Source of the DNA: Verrucomicrobium sp.
GTDB taxonomy: Bacteria > Verrucomicrobiota > Verrucomicrobiia > Methylacidiphilales > GAS474
Assembly: GCA_028283855.1 (NCBI GenBank)
Contig: JAPWJX010000005.1
Span: 124,001 to 188,000, forward strand
Reading direction: 5' to 3'
DNA length: 64,000 bases
Shown here: piece after piece, positions 17,080 to 26,117 of the stretch
How positions within the stretch are numbered: position 1 is the stretch's first letter
Layout of the letters: the number at the start of each line of letters is the position of its first letter
Notes under the pieces: model-generated
Told to the model about the DNA's origin: nothing
What the model saw: the letters and a program-made list of their open reading frames with translations, nothing else
Databases searched by the model: none
Made by a program: the position numbers and the translations under genes

Positions 17080-18462
17080 TCAGTAGGCGTTTTTAGGGGG
17101 CAGGAGGGTGCGGAACATGATCCGGAAGTCGAGGGGCAGGCTCCAGTTCTCGTAGTAGTAGCGGTCGTAGGAGAGGCGGTCTTCGATGGAGGTGTTCCCC
17201 CGCAGGCCGTGGATGGCGGCCCAGCTGGTCATGCCGGGGCGGTAGTGGTGGCGCAGGTTGTAGTGGTCGATGTTCCGGTTGAATCCGGAGACGAATTCGG
17301 GCCGCTCCGGCCGGGGGCCGACGAGGCTCATATCCCCTTTGAAGACGTTCCAAAACTGCGGGGTTTCGTCGATGTTCCACTTCCGGATGAAGGCGCCGAT
17401 GCGGAGGCGGCGGGGATCGTCGGAGACGGTCCAGCCCGCGCCGCCTGCGGCTTCCGCGTCCAGCCGCATGCTGCGCAGCTTGATGATTTGGAAAAGCCGC
17501 CCTTCCTTCCCCACGCGCACTTGGCGGTAGAAGGCGGGGCCGGGGGATTCCGCCTTGATGAGCGCGGCCATGACGGCGATGAGGGGGGCGGAGATGGCCA
17601 GCCCGACGAGGGCGCCCACGATGTCGACGGCGCGCTTAAGGATGCGGTTGAGGAGGAAGTCGAGGGGCACGCCGGTCAGGCTGAGCACGGGGATTCCGGC
17701 GACGGTCCGGGTGCGGACGCGGCGGCTTTGGATGTCGACCCAGGAGGGGATCATCTGGAAGTAGACCAGGGCGCGGGAGGCGGCCACGGAGAGGGTATGG
17801 ATCCGTTCCGTGCCGAGGCTGGCCTCGTCGGCGATGAGAAGGGTGATGCCGCGCGCGGAGACGGTTCGCTCCATTTCCTCGATCGGGCCCAGGGAGGGGA
17901 ATCCCTCTTCCGGCGCGGGGCCCGCCTCGAAGTAGCCGGCGACTTGCTGGAAGCGGCCGACTTCCTGCCGGTATCCCTCCAGCACGCGTTTCATGGCCGG
18001 GCTCCAGCCGACGAAGGAGATGATTTCCTGGGGAATCAGGGAGAAGCGGTCCATGATGAGGTAGCGCAGGAAAAAGCGCGTTCCCCAGACGAGGAGGAAT
18101 GCGCAGAGGGTCTGGATGCCGGTCCACTTGGCCAGGAGGGAGGAGCCTGTCTGTTCCTCTCCAAAAAGGTAGGCGCAGCCAAGGAAGGTAAGGCCGGCCC
18201 CTCCCAGGACGAGGATGATCCGAAGCGGAAGAAGGCCGCGGCTGGAAAAGGCCCGCCAACTGTAGAGGGAGGAGCGCCTGAAGAAGAGGGCGATGAAGAT
18301 GAGGTAGGCCGCCGTTTCCCGCCAGGGCAAGGGGGAGGCGGGGAGATGGGAGGCGGCGCGCAGGCCCTGAAGGGTGAGAAAGAGGGAGATTCCGATCGCC
18401 AGGGCGTCTCCTCCCGCCAGGGCGAAGGGCCAGTCGAATTTCTGACGCTTCTTGTTGTACAT
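17080..18462 (-). CDS. Exopolysaccharide polyprenyl glycosylphosphotransferase (WbaP/WcaJ type)
   Basis: This type of enzyme starts surface polysaccharide synthesis by moving a sugar-1-phosphate from a nucleotide sugar to undecaprenyl phosphate. The 460 residues have four N-terminal hydrophobic segments, a soluble middle domain, a further membrane helix (about 268-295, after KRAVDIVG), and the bacterial sugar transferase domain: IIKLRSM, then DETPQFWNVFKGDMSLVGPR and PERPEF. The sugar is not predictable. Last gene of the queD - lysS - MFS - DUF374 operon; no terminator is clear after it. Confidence 0.9.
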   Translation of the reverse strand: MYNKKRQKFDWPFALAGGDALAIGISLFLTLQGLRAASHLPASPLPWRETAAYLIFIALFFRRSSLYSWRAFSSRGLLPLRIILVLGGAGLTFLGCAYLFGEEQTGSSLLAKWTGIQTLCAFLLVWGTRFFLRYLIMDRFSLIPQEIISFVGWSPAMKRVLEGYRQEVGRFQQVAGYFEAGPAPEEGFPSLGPIEEMERTVSARGITLLIADEASLGTERIHTLSVAASRALVYFQMIPSWVDIQSRRVRTRTVAGIPVLSLTGVPLDFLLNRILKRAVDIVGALVGLAISAPLIAVMAALIKAESPGPAFYRQVRVGKEGRLFQIIKLRSMRLDAEAAGGAGWTVSDDPRRLRIGAFIRKWNIDETPQFWNVFKGDMSLVGPRPERPEFVSGFNRNIDHYNLRHHYRPGMTSWAAIHGLRGNTSIEDRLSYDRYYYENWSLPLDFRIMFRTLLPPKNAY

Positions 18463-18474
18463 AATTTTAAACGG

Positions 18475-19101
18475 TCACTCGCCGAGTATTTTGGCGAGTT
18501 CCTTGCGCAGGCGCTCGACTTCTTCCGCGCCGGCCTCGGCCGGGACGCGGATCGGAGCGCCGAAGGCGAGGCGGCATTTGGCGAAGGGTTTTGGAATTTG
18601 GAAGCGGTCCCAGCTGGGCAGTTTCCAATGGGGTGTCGTGGAGTAGACGATGGGGATGATGGGGTGGCCGGTCCATTGGGCCAGCTGGAGGATGCCGGGC
18701 TTTACCTCGTGCCGGGGGCCGCGCGGGCCGTCGGGGGTGATGGCCACGTCGGCCTGGCGCTGCTCGATGACGCGGACCAGGGCCCGCAGGCCCATGCCGC
18801 CCTTCTTGGAGGTCGATCCCCGGCCCGCCTCGATGCGGAAGTGGGAGATGATGCGGGCGATGGTTTCCCCGTCCCGGCTGCGGCTGATGAGGGCCATGCC
18901 GGGGCGCCGCGGCTCGATCCACCGGTAGATGGAAGGGGCCAGGAGGAGGCGGTCGTGCCAGAAGACGAAGAGGCGCGGTCCCGCGTGGCGGATGTTTTCC
19001 AGGCCGCTGACCTCGAAGCGGAGGGTGGCGAAGAGGGCCTTGATGAGCCGCGCGGCCAGCCAGGCGACGAAGCGCGATTTGTAGAGCCCCTTCATCGTCA
19101 C
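18475..19101 (-). CDS. DUF374 lysophospholipid acyltransferase family protein
   Basis: A 208-residue protein of the DUF374 group, related to lipid A acyltransferases. Visible motifs are FWHDRLLL (in the place of the H-x4-D motif), SRSRDGE, GSTSKKGG and ITPDGPRGPRHEVKPG. It is probably membrane-associated and acylates a lipid A precursor or a lipoprotein-like acceptor. GTG 19101 overlaps the MFS stop by 4 bases; ATG 19095 two codons later is the alternative. Its place before a polysaccharide-initiating enzyme suggests an envelope role. Confidence 0.85.
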   Translation of the reverse strand: MTMKGLYKSRFVAWLAARLIKALFATLRFEVSGLENIRHAGPRLFVFWHDRLLLAPSIYRWIEPRRPGMALISRSRDGETIARIISHFRIEAGRGSTSKKGGMGLRALVRVIEQRQADVAITPDGPRGPRHEVKPGILQLAQWTGHPIIPIVYSTTPHWKLPSWDRFQIPKPFAKCRLAFGAPIRVPAEAGAEEVERLRKELAKILGE

Positions 19102-20471
19102 GGCAGGAGGCGGCGTCCCCCCGGCAGGAAACGGCTGACGGCGCGCCCCGGCGTGCGGACCAGCAGCTCGTAGAAGAAAGCCTCCGTGGTCATGGCACGG
19201 GCTTCCTGAAGCTTCCGGAGTCCAAGGAGGGAGCAGAGCATAATGCCGAGGAGCGTGGCGTAGAGGAGACTATAGCGGTTGAAGTCCCCTCCGGCGAGGG
19301 TCCAATGCATCCGCACCAGGCCGTCCAGGGCGATGCCCCAGGCGATGGGCAGGAGGCCCAGGGTCAGGTTGATGGCCACGTTGTAGAGGGCAAAGAAGTG
19401 GCTGCGGGCGTAGGCGGGCACGGTGCCCATGAGAAGGCGGGCGTTGGCCAGGTTGAAGAGGGAGACGCCCGCGCTGGCCAGCTGCAGGAAGAGCATGTTC
19501 CAGAACCGGGGCTTGAGCCAGCCGGTGGCCACGGCCGCCCAAAGGGTGAAGTGGACGATGAGGAGGAAGGAGGAAAGGGCCAGCAGCGGGCGGCTGCCCA
19601 CGCGGTCCAGGATGCGGCCGAAGGCCCAGAGGGCCAGCATGGCCACGGCGTAGCCGGTGGAGCTCAGAACCAGGATGCGGGTGTCGCTCCAGTGGTAGAG
19701 GTCCCGCAGCGTGGGCATCCAGAAGACGTTGTTGGCGGCAAAGGCGGCGTTGACCACCATGTTGTAGACCAGGAGGAGGAAGAAGGGCCGGTTGGCGGAG
19801 AGGGTCTTCCAGTTCCAGGCGAAGGCCTCCGCCGCGGGGGCCCCGGCGACGGGCACGTCCGGAATGCTGCGCAGGAAGTAGAGGCTGCCCATGGCGGCAA
19901 CGAAGCTGATGGAGAAGGCCAGGGTGTAGGAGCCGGTGGTGGCGCTGCCCCGGAAGAGAAGGGCGGTGCCCAGCATGGTGAGGCAGGCGGCCAGGGCGTT
20001 GCAGGTCTGCTGGCGGGAGAGGAAGTGGCCGCGGAAGGCCTCCGGCACCAGGCGGGTGATCCAGGGCGGGAAGGCGCAGAGGGAGAGGCCGCGCGAGACG
20101 TTGTAGCCGACCAGAAAAAGGAGCATGAGGGCGATCGACGCCATGGGAGCCAGGAAGAGGCTCAAGACCGGCACGCCGATCATCCCCAGGATGAAGAAGG
20201 AGCGGATCGTCCATCCGCGCAGGGCGAAGGCGCGGTAGCCGGTCTTTTCCACCAGGCCCGCCGCCGGGATCTGGAGGATGGAGAGAAGGGCGGGGAGGGA
20301 GGCGGCGATGCCCAGCACCGTGGCGGTGGCGCCCAGATGCTTGAGAAAAAGCAGCTTCGGAAGGCCGATGGCCAGGGTGAAGGAGACCGTGTTGAGGATC
20401 TCGAAGGAGTAGGCGTGGTGGATGTCTTCCGGAAGGCCGGAGCCTTCTTCCACCGCCGTCGGGACCTTCAT
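19098..20471 (-). CDS. MFS transporter of unknown substrate
   Basis: The 457 residues hold about twelve hydrophobic segments in the MFS pattern. The N-terminal helix is preceded by an acidic segment and contains SFTLAIGLPKLLFLKHLGAT; the middle loop has PEAFRGHFLSRQQTC, and the second half repeats a similar pattern. This resembles permease-like MFS proteins seen in Verrucomicrobia, but no substrate motif is visible. It starts four bases after the lysS stop and overlaps DUF374. It could export a lipid- or glycan-linked product, though that rests on context only. Confidence 0.8.
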   Translation of the reverse strand: MKVPTAVEEGSGLPEDIHHAYSFEILNTVSFTLAIGLPKLLFLKHLGATATVLGIAASLPALLSILQIPAAGLVEKTGYRAFALRGWTIRSFFILGMIGVPVLSLFLAPMASIALMLLFLVGYNVSRGLSLCAFPPWITRLVPEAFRGHFLSRQQTCNALAACLTMLGTALLFRGSATTGSYTLAFSISFVAAMGSLYFLRSIPDVPVAGAPAAEAFAWNWKTLSANRPFFLLLVYNMVVNAAFAANNVFWMPTLRDLYHWSDTRILVLSSTGYAVAMLALWAFGRILDRVGSRPLLALSSFLLIVHFTLWAAVATGWLKPRFWNMLFLQLASAGVSLFNLANARLLMGTVPAYARSHFFALYNVAINLTLGLLPIAWGIALDGLVRMHWTLAGGDFNRYSLLYATLLGIMLCSLLGLRKLQEARAMTTEAFFYELLVRTPGRAVSRFLPGGRRLLP

Positions 20472-20475
20472 TGTC

Positions 20476-21930
<1,455 letters not shown>

Positions 21931-21942
21931 AGGGAAAGGGGC

Positions 21943-22305
21943 TTAGTTTCCGCGGTAGACGCAGCGGGCGCGGGGCGTCTCGTGGAGGACGATCTCCGAG
22001 AGGCCCGGCAGTTGCGGGGCCAGGCGCTGCCAGAGCCATCCGGCCATGACCTCGATGGTCGGGTTTTCCAGGCCGGGGATCTCGTTCAGGAAGGAGTGGT
22101 CCAGCTTGGCCAGGAGGGGGTTCATCGCCTCGGAGATGCGGGAGTGGTCGTAAAAGAGGCCGGTCTTGGGATCGACCTCCCCGGTGACGGAAATGGTCAC
22201 CTTAAAGCTGTGGCCGTGCACCTGGCGGCATTTGTGCCCCTCCGGGAAGGAGGGGAGGGCCTGGGCCGCCTCGAAGGCGAAGTCTTTGCAGAGAGTGATT
22301 TGCAC
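21943..22305 (-). CDS. queD: 6-carboxytetrahydropterin synthase QueD, with one zinc His replaced by Gln
   Basis: QueD makes 6-carboxytetrahydropterin for the queuosine pathway. The 120 residues are the normal length and align closely with E. coli QueD: catalytic C26 (GHKC), H30 and H32 (VHGHSF), LDHSFLNEIPGLENPT, and E109 near ETPRARCVYRG. The first zinc ligand, the His of FEAAH, is Gln here (FEAAQ, Q15, codon CAG). I choose GTG 22305; an upstream ATG at 22401 would add 32 untypical residues. First gene of a five-gene operon; queH is elsewhere in the window. Confidence 0.9.
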   Translation of the reverse strand: MQITLCKDFAFEAAQALPSFPEGHKCRQVHGHSFKVTISVTGEVDPKTGLFYDHSRISEAMNPLLAKLDHSFLNEIPGLENPTIEVMAGWLWQRLAPQLPGLSEIVLHETPRARCVYRGN

Positions 22306-22361
22306 GGGAGGGGCAGAGTTTGCGGCCCGCCTTTTCCCGGTCAATTCATAAAATTTAAGGC

Positions 22362-22392
22362 GTGACAGGCCCCGCGGAGCCAGTAATGTCAC
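22362..22392. promoter_or_regulatory. Inverted repeat between queD and the small basic protein gene
   Basis: GTGACA at 22362-22367 is mirrored by TGTCAC at 22387-22392 with 19 bases between. The string ATGTCACAG occurs at 22386 and again at 22421, where it forms the start of the small basic protein gene. It sits in the divergent gap (22306-22420) and could be an operator for either side. Weak evidence. Confidence 0.35.
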
Positions 22393-22420
22393 AGGTTCCA
22401 TTTAAACCCGGAGCAATTTT

Positions 22421-22573
22421 ATGTCACAGCATCGCAGCCTGCGCGCCAACTCGGCCACCGCCACGAAACGGAACGTTCTCAAGCGCTTCGAGCGCGTCGA
22501 CCTCATGAAGAAGCGCGGCCAGTGGAAGGACGGCGACAAGGTCATCGGCCTCCGCAAGACCCGCCCCGAATAA
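22421..22573 (+). CDS. Small basic protein of the PVC group (TIGR04137-like)
   Basis: A 50-residue protein, very basic in the middle: TATKRNVLKRFERVDLMKK and then RGQWKDGDKVIGLRKTRPE. This pattern matches the small basic protein family known only from Verrucomicrobia, Chlamydiae, Planctomycetes and relatives; its role is not established, though a link to rRNA or ribosomes has been suggested by its charge and conservation. It is a single-gene unit with its own terminator, transcribed away from queD. Coding is supported by family match and the clean ATG/TAA. Confidence 0.9.
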   Translation: MSQHRSLRANSATATKRNVLKRFERVDLMKKRGQWKDGDKVIGLRKTRPE

Positions 22574-22592
22574 CCGACCTTTTGTCCGGATT

Positions 22593-22623
22593 AAAAAATC
22601 CCGCCTTTCCGGCGGGATTTTTT
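22593..22623 (+). terminator. Intrinsic terminator after the small basic protein gene
   Basis: A 9-bp stem (22597-22605 with 22611-22619), TTTCC loop, A-run before and T-run to 22623. It lies about 20 bases after the stop codon and just before the next gene. Confidence 0.92.
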
Positions 22624-22641
22624 GTTGGGACTCTTTTCCCT

Positions 22642-23466
22642 ATGCGCCTCAACCGATTTCTAGCCCAGGCGGGCTGCGGCTCCCGCCGCGCCTGCGAGCA
22701 GCTCATCACGGAAGGCCGCGTGACGATCAACGGCAAGGTCGTGACCGACCTGTCCACCCAGGTCGAGGCGGGCGACCACGTGAAGGCGGGCAAGCGTCTC
22801 CTGCGCAACGAGCGGCTGATGACCGCCATGCTCCACAAGCCGCGCGGCTTCCTCTGCACCGCCGACGATCCGGAGGGGCGCAAGACCATCTTCCAGCTCC
22901 TGCCGTCCAATTGGCCCCGGGTCTTCTACGTCGGCCGCCTTGACGCGGACAGTGAGGGGCTCCTCCTGGTGACCAACGACGGCGCGCTCTCCCAGCGCCT
23001 GACCCACCCCAGCTACAAGCTGCCGAAGACCTATGAGGTGGTCCTGGACAAGGAATTCGACTTCACCCTGGCGGAGAAGCTGAAGAAAGGCCTCTTCGTC
23101 GAGGGGCAGAAGGGCCGTTTTGAAAGCATCCACCGCCTGGGCGCCACGGTGGTGAAGGTGGTCCTCACCCAGGGGATCAAGCGGCAGATCCGCCAGATGT
23201 TCGAGCTGGTCGGCTATAAGGTGAAGCGCCTGATCCGGACCGAGATCGGCAAGCTGAAGCTGGGCGATCTGCCCGCCGGGCAGTGGCGCCTCTTGAGCGA
23301 CGAGGAAATCCGCCGCTCCTTCGGCTCCGCCAAGCCCCAGCCCGCGCCCCCGTCCGCCGCCAAGAAATACAAGCAGTCGAAGTCCCGCTCCGCCTACCCC
23401 CGCCGCAGTCCCTCCGGGGAGCGGAAGCCCACCGCGGCCCGCGCGGCCCGGGAGCGCCGCCGATGA
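22642..23466 (+). CDS. Ribosomal pseudouridine synthase, RsuA/RluB/RluE/RluF family
   Basis: The 274 residues have an N-terminal S4 RNA-binding domain (MRLNRFLAQAGCGSRRACEQ to INGKVV) and the RsuA catalytic domain with nucleophile D101 in the GRLDADSEGLL motif, plus GIKRQIRQMFELVGY. It isomerises uridines in rRNA, most likely 23S as in RluB, but the target cannot be fixed from sequence. The last 45 residues are a basic, Ala/Pro/Ser-rich tail that the family usually lacks. The TGA overlaps the argH start (ATGA). Confidence 0.92.
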   Translation: MRLNRFLAQAGCGSRRACEQLITEGRVTINGKVVTDLSTQVEAGDHVKAGKRLLRNERLMTAMLHKPRGFLCTADDPEGRKTIFQLLPSNWPRVFYVGRLDADSEGLLLVTNDGALSQRLTHPSYKLPKTYEVVLDKEFDFTLAEKLKKGLFVEGQKGRFESIHRLGATVVKVVLTQGIKRQIRQMFELVGYKVKRLIRTEIGKLKLGDLPAGQWRLLSDEEIRRSFGSAKPQPAPPSAAKKYKQSKSRSAYPRRSPSGERKPTAARAARERRR

Positions 23467-24842
23467 GCCAGGGCGCGCTGTGGGGCGGCCGCTTTTCGGA
23501 GGGGACTTCCTCCGTCATGCAGCGGTTCAGCCAGTCGGTTTCCTTCGATTGGCGGCTCTACCGGCACGACATCGCCGGGAGCGTCGCGCATGCCGTGATG
23601 CTTTTTGAAATCGGCCTCCTGACCCAGGAGGAACGGGAGGCGATCACCGAGGGCCTGCGCCAGATCGAGAAGGAGATCGACGCCGGCACCTTCCAATGGT
23701 CCCTGGAGCGGGAGGACGTCCACATGAACATCGAGGCCGCGCTGACGGCCCGCGTCCCCGCCGGGGCGAAGCTCCATACCGGCCGCAGCCGGAACGACCA
23801 GGTGGCCACTGACCTGCGCCTCTGGTTCAAGGAAGAAGCCGCCCGGGAGCGGGCCGCCATCCGCCTTCTCCAGCGCGCCCTGGTCGCCTGGGCGCGGCGG
23901 GACCTGGACGTCGTCCTGCCCGGCTACACCCACCTGCAGCGGGCCCAGCCGGTCAGCCTGGCCCATCACCTCCTGGCCTACGTCGAGATGCTGGAGCGCG
24001 ACTCCGGCCGCCTGGCCGACGCCGCCCGCCGGGCCGACGTCCTGCCCCTGGGCAGCGGCGCCCTGGCCGGATCGACCCTGCCGCTGAACCGGCAGCGCGT
24101 GGCGGAGCTGCTGGGCTTCGCCGCCGTCTCGGAAAACTCGATGGACGCGGTGGCGGACCGGGACTTCGCTGTGGAATACGCGGCGGCGGCGGCCCTCTGC
24201 GCCGTCCACCTCTCCCGCCTGGCGGAGGACGTCATCCTTTGGGCCAGCGCGGAATTCGGCTTCGTCTCCCTTTCGGACGCCTACACCACCGGCTCCAGCA
24301 TCATGCCGCAGAAGAAAAATCCCGACGCGGCGGAGCTGGTCCGGGGGAAGACGGGCCGCGTCGTCGGCAACCTCGTCTCCCTCCTCACCCTCCTCAAGGG
24401 CCTCCCGATGACCTACAACCGGGACCTGCAGGAGGACAAGGAGCGGCTCTTCGACACCGCCGACACCCTCTTCGCCAGCCTGGAAGTCTTCGCCGGGATG
24501 GTCGACGGGGCCAAGGCCCGGCGGGAAAACTGCCGCGCCGCCGCCGCCGACCCGCTCCTTTTGGCCACCGACGTGGCCGAATGGCTCGTCCGGCAGGGGA
24601 TGCCCTTCCGGCAGGCCCACCACGTCGTCGGTTCCGCCGTCGGCCTGGCGGAAAAGGGGGGATACACCCTGGACCAGCTCCCCCTGGAACGGTGGAAAGA
24701 CCTTTCCCCCCTCTGTAATGAGGAGATGCGGGCCCTGCTGAGCCTGGAAGGGGCCCTGGCCCGCCGGGTCACCCTGGGGTCCCCCGACCCCGTCCAGGTG
24801 GCCGCCGCCGTCTCCCGCTGGGAGCAAAAGCTTCAGGCCTAA
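23463..24842 (+). CDS. argH: Argininosuccinate lyase
   Basis: The last enzyme of arginine synthesis, splitting argininosuccinate into arginine and fumarate. The 459 residues include LWGGRFSEG at the N-terminus, HTGRSRNDQVATD at 105-117, H157 in GYTHLQRAQP, and the fumarase/aspartase signature GSSIMPQKKNP at 277-287 with the catalytic serine. ATG 23463 overlaps the pseudouridine synthase stop by 4 bases. No other arg gene is in the window. Confidence 0.97.
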   Translation: MSQGALWGGRFSEGTSSVMQRFSQSVSFDWRLYRHDIAGSVAHAVMLFEIGLLTQEEREAITEGLRQIEKEIDAGTFQWSLEREDVHMNIEAALTARVPAGAKLHTGRSRNDQVATDLRLWFKEEAARERAAIRLLQRALVAWARRDLDVVLPGYTHLQRAQPVSLAHHLLAYVEMLERDSGRLADAARRADVLPLGSGALAGSTLPLNRQRVAELLGFAAVSENSMDAVADRDFAVEYAAAAALCAVHLSRLAEDVILWASAEFGFVSLSDAYTTGSSIMPQKKNPDAAELVRGKTGRVVGNLVSLLTLLKGLPMTYNRDLQEDKERLFDTADTLFASLEVFAGMVDGAKARRENCRAAAADPLLLATDVAEWLVRQGMPFRQAHHVVGSAVGLAEKGGYTLDQLPLERWKDLSPLCNEEMRALLSLEGALARRVTLGSPDPVQVAAAVSRWEQKLQA

Positions 24843-24869
24843 GCCCTTTCGGATAGCCGAATTACAGGT

Positions 24870-26117
24870 ATGGCTCATCCGAACGCCGTACGACCCCGCC
24901 AGCTGCGCGCCGCCTATTGGGACGCCGTGCGGCATCACGCGCCGTTCCGGGAAGCCCTGGAAGCCGAGGCTCCCGCGCCGGTGCGGGCCGCCCTGCGCCA
25001 AATCGCCAAGTTCGTGGCCGCCCACAGCCCCCTGGAGCGCCTGCAGGCGCTGGACGGGCAGCCGGGCCTGTTCCCGGAAAGCAAGCGGCAGATCCGGCAG
25101 GATATCGAGCTTCTCCACTTGGCGCAGACCGCGTCCTCCTGCTCTCTCCAGTCCGTCATGGGGAGCCTGGCCAAGACCCGGGAAGATTTTCCGAAGTGCG
25201 CCGAGCTGCTCATGCCCCTCTACCAGCAATATCGGCAGGAGGGATCGGTCGACCGACGGCTGGAAAAGAAGATCGTCCACGCCTTGGCCGAACAAATCCA
25301 TCCCACCGTTCACGCGTTGCGGGAACGCTACGCGGAGAAGGTCGTCGCCGGGAAGATGGGGCCGGAGCTGGAAGAGGAATTCCAGCGCGACGTGCGCATC
25401 TCCGAGCTGATGGGCCACCGCCGCCGCTGGCTTTCCCGCTCTCCCATGGAGCCGATCATCGACTACCAGCTCCTGCGGACGAAGAGCGCCTACCACCGAG
25501 AAGCCTACTCGATGAACCGGCTGGAGGAATTCGCTTTTTCCGTGGCGGCGATGACGCCGGAAAGCCACTTGGGCCTGGCCCTGCTAAGGCGCGGCGAGGA
25601 ACGGAAGAGCGACGCGGAATGGGGGCAGGACCTCCTCCAGACCCCGATCCGGATGCTTGCCGCCCGCATGGGGGAAAAGCTCGACGGGCTGATCGCCCCT
25701 TCGCCGCACGCGCGGGGATACCAGGAAGTGCTGGGACGGTGGGATTCCTGCGAGGACTTTTACGGCGAACGGGAGGGCTATTTCAGCGGCAGCCTGAGGA
25801 CTGTCCTGGAACTCGGCATCGACCACGCCCACAAACACGACCTGTCCGAGGCGGCCCATGGCAACCGCAAGGCGGTTCAGGACTGGCTGGAAGCCAATCC
25901 CGAAGCGGGCCGGAAGGCGGCGCAGCGGGCCCTGAGCAGCGGGGAGGCGCTCCAGACGCCCACGTTCGAGACGTTCCGCAGCTATTTGAATTACGGCGTC
26001 GCCTCGGTCTTTGACGGCGCGCCCACCCGCCTCCAGCCGGGCGATTGCGCCGGGATGGAGCGTTCCTCCGGCCCCGTCAGCGCGCCGGGCGCAGGCGCTT
26101 CCAAAGAGCGGCGCTGA
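24870..26117 (+). CDS. Unrecognised 415-residue soluble protein
   Basis: I do not recognise this family. There is no signal peptide or membrane segment. The sequence is rich in Arg, Glu, Ala and Leu and looks mostly helical, with several His and paired Cys (TASSCSLQSV, DFPKC, RWDSCEDF). The N-terminus is basic, and the last 30 residues are low-complexity Ser/Gly/Pro. Codon use resembles its neighbours, so it seems a resident gene. It starts 27 bases after argH and overlaps the convergent CcsA gene by 41 bases. Confidence 0.65.
   Translation: MAHPNAVRPRQLRAAYWDAVRHHAPFREALEAEAPAPVRAALRQIAKFVAAHSPLERLQALDGQPGLFPESKRQIRQDIELLHLAQTASSCSLQSVMGSLAKTREDFPKCAELLMPLYQQYRQEGSVDRRLEKKIVHALAEQIHPTVHALRERYAEKVVAGKMGPELEEEFQRDVRISELMGHRRRWLSRSPMEPIIDYQLLRTKSAYHREAYSMNRLEEFAFSVAAMTPESHLGLALLRRGEERKSDAEWGQDLLQTPIRMLAARMGEKLDGLIAPSPHARGYQEVLGRWDSCEDFYGEREGYFSGSLRTVLELGIDHAHKHDLSEAAHGNRKAVQDWLEANPEAGRKAAQRALSSGEALQTPTFETFRSYLNYGVASVFDGAPTRLQPGDCAGMERSSGPVSAPGAGASKERR

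Noticed and set aside
16969-19173. 734-residue open frame on the plus strand opposite the glycosylphosphotransferase and DUF374
   Set aside because: Shadow of two well-supported genes; no start site or domain.
22306-22420. PreQ1 riboswitch upstream of queD
   Set aside because: No preQ1 aptamer-like hairpin with an A-rich tail was visible on the minus strand before the GTG start.
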